From NCBI GenBank assembly GCA_001414345.1, contig LLCB01000001.1, positions 372,001-436,000 on the forward strand: 64,000 bases of DNA. Reading direction: 5' to 3'. The stretch is from Hymenoscyphus infarciens. Taxonomy: Eukaryota > Ascomycota > Leotiomycetes > Helotiales > Helotiaceae. Within the stretch, counting starts at the first letter, position 1, and the number at the start of each line of letters is the position of its first letter. The notes beneath the pieces were generated by a model, which saw only the letters and a program-made list of their open reading frames with translations, did not search any database and was not told the DNA's origin. This document shows positions 59,760 to 64,000 of the stretch, piece after piece. The position numbers and the translations under genes were made by a program.

Positions 59760-61106
59760 TTACCCAGACCAATCTTTCCCATCACTCCCAATAAGCCCCT
59801 CCAGCAAATTCTCCCCTTTCCTCTCCCCCTCCACCGCACCAAAAACTGGGTATCCACCAGCAACACAAACACCAATAAACTCCCTAATCTCCATCCTCTT
59901 AACACTCAACGGCAAACCCGTAAAAGGATCCTCAACATAAGCAAGCTCATAACACCTATTCCTCTTCCTCATCAAAAAGCAATCCCTCGATTTATCAAAA
60001 TACACCCCTGCCTCAGGGGGATTGCAACCAGGGACATGAACAGATTGAAGCGGAATCCAGGTATATGATTCCAGGAACAGGGAGTGGGTTTCTCTGTTTA
60101 CGAGGAGGAGGGTGGGATCGAAATGTGGATCGGGCCAGACGAGTAGGCCTTGAGGAGGGAGTGCTTTGCGTTCGGATTCTGGGGCGGAGAGGAGGGATCG
60201 GAAGTAAGGTAGGAGGTCTACGTGTATTTGGGGGTGCAGGCTGAGATTGATGTGGGCTGGTGGTGGGAGTAGGTATTTCCATATTTGGCGACGAAGTTCA
60301 AAGGGGAGGTTTGGGAAGAGGTGGAATTTGGGGGTGTGTGGAGTGGATTTTGTGAGCTGGAGAAAGGCTTCCTCGTTTGCATCGATCCCAGTATGACAGA
60401 GTCCTTGGAACTGCAATGGTAATGGTGATTTCCATACGGCGTGTCCGCGAGAATAATTATCTTTGATCCGTTTCAATTTCGCTCCGATATACAACCAATT
60501 CTGGACCCGCTGCACTTTTTCTGTAAGAGGGAATTCTGGGCGGTCCCCCCTCATCTCTATATGGTATTTGACACATGTATGACATGTCGAGAACCGCTTG
60601 ACATTCATGGGAACATTGGGAAAGAGTTGAGTGAACTTCGAATCCAGCATATAAAAACTCCCAGCTGCACTATGAAAAAGATGCTGTAAATGCTCGGACA
60701 GGATGGCGAACGCGTCTGTGGCGTAATTGAAATAAACACAGTTTGCGTTTGATGAGCGTGAACAATATGTGTTGGGAGTTACAGGGAAGGGCAGGTTGTG
60801 GTAATGCTCGAGTAGGTTGACGAAAAGGAGAGGCGGTGGGTTGAATGACACAAGAAGACAAGGGTCGTGAGTCCATTCAAGAATCCTCTGGCCGTTGTCA
60901 AGTGTTTCTCGTACGTGCAAGCTAAGCGAAATCGTTTGGGATCCAGGGAGACTGTAGAGCCAAATCTTTCTTCGTAGGTTAAATGGGAGTTTTCCAAAGA
61001 CCTCAAAGCGGAGAGTTTTCGCTATGCTTGGTGTTGTTGACCTTGATGGGAAGCCGACGATGGAGTGGGGTACCCAGGGCAGTATGCGATGCTTGGAATC
61101 CATCAT
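59760..61106 (-). CDS. Protein with two 2EXR domains
   Basis: A single open frame of 448 aa, starting at ATG 61106 (a second ATG follows at once). It contains two separate 2EXR signatures: FEVFGKLPFNLRRKIWLYSL near residue 34 and FHLFPNLPFELRRQIWKYLL near residue 258. Each is followed by an ISLSLH strand and a block ending in VN (LLFVNLLEH and LLLVNRETH). The second half also has the EAGVYFDKSRDCF motif found in this family. 2EXR proteins are abundant in plant-associated ascomycetes and have no assigned function. One domain per protein is the usual state, so this looks like an internal duplication. The stop codon overlaps a perfect donor (GGGTAAGTGG); splicing to an acceptor at 59704 would replace the last residue with a ten-residue tail ending at 59673. 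Confidence 0.8.
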   Translation of the reverse strand: MMDSKHRILPWVPHSIVGFPSRSTTPSIAKTLRFEVFGKLPFNLRRKIWLYSLPGSQTISLSLHVRETLDNGQRILEWTHDPCLLVSFNPPPLLFVNLLEHYHNLPFPVTPNTYCSRSSNANCVYFNYATDAFAILSEHLQHLFHSAAGSFYMLDSKFTQLFPNVPMNVKRFSTCHTCVKYHIEMRGDRPEFPLTEKVQRVQNWLYIGAKLKRIKDNYSRGHAVWKSPLPLQFQGLCHTGIDANEEAFLQLTKSTPHTPKFHLFPNLPFELRRQIWKYLLPPPAHINLSLHPQIHVDLLPYFRSLLSAPESERKALPPQGLLVWPDPHFDPTLLLVNRETHSLFLESYTWIPLQSVHVPGCNPPEAGVYFDKSRDCFLMRKRNRCYELAYVEDPFTGLPLSVKRMEIREFIGVCVAGGYPVFGAVEGERKGENLLEGLIGSDGKDWSG

Positions 61107-61230
61107 GGGTATTGTTCTCCCCCTTCAAGCTCTTAAGTTATATAGCAATATTTTCCCCGTGGAGTCACGTCAACTACCTTGTGTGGATGCCAGAACAGGA
61201 TACCAACTCGCTTCTGAGTTGTATCCTTTA

Positions 61231-61645
61231 GTGCTCCGCTTCTGGGGTACGATTATTTAGGCCACGTTTTTTAAGTGGTCGAAGCATGAGGATAGTGGAA
61301 CCAGGCTACGGCAGGTTTGCGTGCAGCTATAACTAAGGAAGACGGTTAGTACAACTTCCTTATATAACACCTTTTTGTTGTTGTTAGTTACTATATTATA
61401 CTTTTGAATAATAAAGATTATAATTATATACTTTCTTTCAAAATTAGAAAGTGTTATAGTTTATAAGAGTTATAATGAGATTAAGTTATATACTGTCTTC
61501 GCGAAGTCTAACTTTGGTGTACACAGCTTATCAACCCGCAGTATTGGGTTGGCGACTATACTAATTCATAAGGGTGTGCGTGGGTGCTGTGCATAAGTTA
61601 TACCAAGTCGTGGCCCAAATAATCGTACCCCGTTTCTGCAGTGCT
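61231..61645. mobile_element. 415-bp Tc1/mariner-type non-autonomous element
   Basis: Inverted repeats: GGGGTACGATTATTTAGGCC-ACG at 61244-61266 matches the complement of 61609-61631 with one mismatch. Weaker pairing (GTGCTCCGC / AGCACTGCA) extends to TA dinucleotides at 61229-61230 and 61646-61647, a 2-bp target duplication. The interior (61.33-61.50 kb) is AT-rich. There is no coding capacity. It sits 125 bp upstream of the 2EXR start codon and may have altered its promoter. Confidence 0.7.
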
Positions 61646-63044
61646 TATTAAACGGTGTGTGGTCTAAATTGAGAAGAAGAAAGTGGCCTGCAAGCAAACA
61701 TAAGAACGGAAAACGATCCTAGTTCTTCCAACATACCTATAGATCAGTTTCGTATCAGAGGTAGAAGAGAGGTCAGGGGAAGAGAGCGGAGAGGTTAACG
61801 AAGGAGCAAGCCTCCTCAACGACCCAAAGCAACCTAGCTCCAATTATAACCCCCCTCGGATTGAGATTTCCCTCTAAAAATCGGACGAGGATGTCTTTCA
61901 GTCTCCCATAATAGAAGAGAATAATGGAAATAATTTGAAGAAGCGTTCGGTGGTCGGCGACCTTTGAACGCTCACGTAAAGAGTTCGAAATAAGAGGGGA
62001 CCAATGGCAGCTTTCACTTATTAAGATGATTAAGATGAACCCGAGGCGAGATGGCGAGCTGAAAGTTGACGCGGTTGACGAGGAAAATGAAGATCAAAGA
62101 TCTCATGTGTAACCAGTCCCTCATGATGGCAAATGGCCACGTCAAGAGTCGTTGTAGGTACCTGAGCTAGAGAGGTTGTATTTGTTGCTCCTTTTACTCC
62201 TTCTCGGCAATTTCATGGCAGGGCTTGTTCACCTTAGGCATGCACAGACACCCTGCCAAGGGTCGGATCTTTTCCGCATGGTCAAACGCAAAGTCTTGGG
62301 GTGTGGCTTGGTATTTTAAAGCTGTGGCTGGGCTCATTACGAAATCCCGTCCCGACGCTAAATACCCGTCTTCCGTCTTTACAATATTCCAACACCCCTG
62401 GTAAAAGCACTTTGAACAAAGGGGCCTTCCAAAAGGACCAATGATCTCTCCATCCTCGCACAAAAGTCAGAGATTTTATCAATAATGAAAGCTGACTTGA
62501 ACCCCCGACCCAGATGAGGCTGGAAGAGGGAGTCGCGTGGAGCCTTTCCTAAACCGGAGCCACAGTGGGGTCCTGGCGCTAGCACACGACCAATGAGCCA
62601 ATGAGGAGACTCTAACCTTCACCACTGCGCTGTCTCGCTGCTGCGCAAAGTCTTGGACCTTCTTGGACCTTCTTGGACTCCCACCTTCTCCTTCTCCTTC
62701 ACCAGGTCGAGCTCTTGGGGCAAGTCGTTCGATGGAACTCTCCTCTCCCACCAAGCCGAATATGAAGCGATGCTGACCTGACTTGGAGTTTAAACTGAAC
62801 AAGGTAGCCGTATCCTCCTCCCTCATCGCCTCTCCTACTATTACTATTACTATTACTATTATACAATATAGAATTTGCATTGCAGTACCACTACACTGAC
62901 ATTGGATCACTCCATTTCTCTCTTACCAGAATAAGAGTCGCTCGTCTCGACGAGTTGATCCCTCCGAACCCTCTACCCTCTATCCGGACTGGCCCTTCTC
63001 CTCCTCAATCGTCTTCTTTCTCCTCCTTCTCCCCCCCTCCCGTC
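61646..63044. other. Intergenic and PAP2 upstream region
   Basis: Contains a possible exon at 62194-62463 (separate entry) and (ATT/ACT)n DNA at 62837-62860. The sequence from about 62.9 kb is a CT-rich leader typical of the following gene. Confidence 0.4.
62194..62463 (-). CDS. Possible C-terminal exon of an unknown Cys-containing protein
   Basis: A minus-strand frame without an upstream ATG (a TGA stops it just above 62463) encodes about 88 residues. Six Cys appear in pairs (CSKCFYQGCW, CLCMPKVNKPC), with the body KTEDGYLASGRDFVMSPATA. A GCGAG acceptor could open it at 62459. No upstream exon or signal peptide was found. It may be a leftover of a gene or chance. No family recognised. Confidence 0.2.
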   Translation of the reverse strand: MCEDGEIIGPFGRPLCSKCFYQGCWNIVKTEDGYLASGRDFVMSPATALKYQATPQDFAFDHAEKIRPLAGCLCMPKVNKPCHEIAEKE

Positions 63045-64000
63045 ATGCGCTACGGACTACGATCCCGAGGCCATTCAGGTCGAATATCCATTTCCCTCGT
63101 CCTCAGTTATGTCTTCGATTGGGTTATAATTTTTGCTGCTGCCGGCATTGGAGCATGGCTGGCCAACATAACGCCCAACAAACGCCCCTTCTCTCTCATC
63201 GACCCGAACATTAGTTTTCCCCATGTGGAAAAGGAGAAGGTCCCTACTGCTCTAATGGGCGTCTACGGATGCGCCGTTCCCATGGCCGTCATCTTTCTCG
63301 TCACATTCCTACTAGTCCCAGGACCGACAGTATCGAAAACAACACCAAAAGCTTTAATATGGAGAAGGAAGCTATGGGAGTGGCATACGGGATGGTTGGG
63401 ATTGGCGCTTTCACTGGCATCAGCGTTCCTCATTACCCAGGGCATGAAGAATCTATTTGGAAAACCTCGTCCGGATTTACTCTCTCGTTGCGATCCAGAC
63501 GTAGACAACATTAAAAACTATGTCCTGGGCTCGTCCGCCCATTACAGTGTCAGCAACCAAAACTACCCAATCCTAGTCTCAGCCGCAATTTGCCGGGCAA
63601 CTGGTGATGCCCTGGATGATGGATTCCGAAGCTTCCCATCTGGACATTCCTCCTTCTCTTCCGCCGGATTGATATATCTTAGTCTCTACCTTGCCTCCAA
63701 ATTGGCCATCAGTATTCCATATCTCTCTCCGCGAGCCTACAGTTCCGACGAGTCTCATTTATCTGCCTTCCCGTCTCGCGCCGAAAGAAGAGATACAGCA
63801 AGCACCAGTTCTCTCTCAGGAGGACCTACACCTCTCGAACATGATGAGCCAACTGGGCATAATGACCATATCATTGCAGCACGCAACGAAGCAGCTGCAC
63901 CACCAGTCTACCTCCTTGCAATTGCCATAGTGCCATGGTTTGCCTCCATCTACATATCCGCAACCCGATGGTCCGACTTCCGCCATCACGGATTCGACAT
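63045..64000 (+). CDS. PAP2-family lipid phosphate phosphatase (partial, 3' end outside)
   Basis: An open frame from ATG 63045 runs without introns to the window edge (318 codons). The first membrane segment (LVLSYVFDWVIIFAAAGIGAW) and several later ones give a multi-pass protein. The PAP2 catalytic motifs are present: KNLFGKPRP (motif 1, residues 135-143), PSGHS (motif 2; His201) and RWSDFRHHGFD (motif 3, at the edge). An Asp/Ser-rich loop of about 60 residues lies between motifs 2 and 3. This arrangement matches the fungal DPP1/LPP1 group, which removes phosphate from diacylglycerol pyrophosphate, phosphatidate and related lipids in vacuolar or Golgi membranes. The C-terminus is not in the window. 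Confidence 0.93.
   Translation, partial: MRYGLRSRGHSGRISISLVLSYVFDWVIIFAAAGIGAWLANITPNKRPFSLIDPNISFPHVEKEKVPTALMGVYGCAVPMAVIFLVTFLLVPGPTVSKTTPKALIWRRKLWEWHTGWLGLALSLASAFLITQGMKNLFGKPRPDLLSRCDPDVDNIKNYVLGSSAHYSVSNQNYPILVSAAICRATGDALDDGFRSFPSGHSSFSSAGLIYLSLYLASKLAISIPYLSPRAYSSDESHLSAFPSRAERRDTASTSSLSGGPTPLEHDEPTGHNDHIIAARNEAAAPPVYLLAIAIVPWFASIYISATRWSDFRHHGFD

Noticed and set aside
62500..62530. GGTTCAAGTC resembling a tRNA B-box on the minus strand
   Set aside because: The bases around it do not form a T-stem and no acceptor or anticodon arm can be drawn.
1..64000. CRISPR arrays, bacterial operons or a prophage
   Set aside because: The sequence is clearly fungal nuclear DNA; the tandem arrays have no spacers.

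Overview
This is nuclear DNA from a filamentous ascomycete (Pezizomycotina). The evidence is short introns of about 50-60 nt with GTANGT donors and CTAAC/CTAAT branch sites, Pezizomycotina-type gene families, and AT-rich blocks that have lost almost all CpA/TpG, the signature of repeat-induced point mutation (RIP). Very long intergenic spaces mixed with RIP-degraded islands would fit a Leotiomycete such as the Sclerotiniaceae, but genus cannot be fixed from the sequence alone.

Layout. 1-707: last exons of a membrane protein, interrupted by an in-frame TAG. 0.7-15.8 kb: no convincing protein gene; it holds a decayed tRNA-Ile, a heptamer repeat and a 139-bp foldback element. 15.8-19.7 kb: a bZIP transcription factor and a CIA30-type complex I assembly factor, with a perfect-length hexanucleotide array just upstream of the latter. 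19.7-25.3 kb: non-coding, with a hairpin MITE, a GC-rich double hairpin and a TG...CA element. 25.3-26.3 kb: a secreted cysteine-containing protein, followed by a retroposon insertion with a 13-bp target duplication and more decayed DNA up to an intron-containing tRNA-Ile(AAU).

The dense gene block runs from 32.4 to 45.5 kb. It holds the zinc-responsive regulator ZafA/Zap1 (minus), a small N-myristoylation-type protein (plus), the spliceosomal DEAD-box helicase Prp5 (minus), a mitochondrial two-HMG-box protein diverging from PRP5, and a secreted chitin-binding chitin deacetylase (minus).

48.15-55.05 kb is a 6.9-kb transposon with about 150-bp terminal inverted repeats. Its interior is so heavily RIPped that CpA and TpG are nearly gone. 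Minus-strand frames can still be followed if TAA/TAG are read as former CAA/CAG.

57.2-64.0 kb carries a frameshifted small cysteine-rich secreted protein, a secreted SGNH/GDSL hydrolase, a protein with two 2EXR domains, a 415-bp Tc1/mariner-type non-autonomous element, and the start of a PAP2 lipid phosphate phosphatase that runs off the window.

The genes do not form an obvious cluster. Most are housekeeping (splicing, mitochondrial DNA, complex I, lipid phosphate), with secreted or cell-wall proteins (25.3, 44-45.5 and 57-58.6 kb) tending to lie near the transposon-rich segments. No wholly new gene system is evident. The most distinctive items are the 6.9-kb RIPped element, the disrupted cysteine-rich secreted protein, and several elements with TA target duplications.
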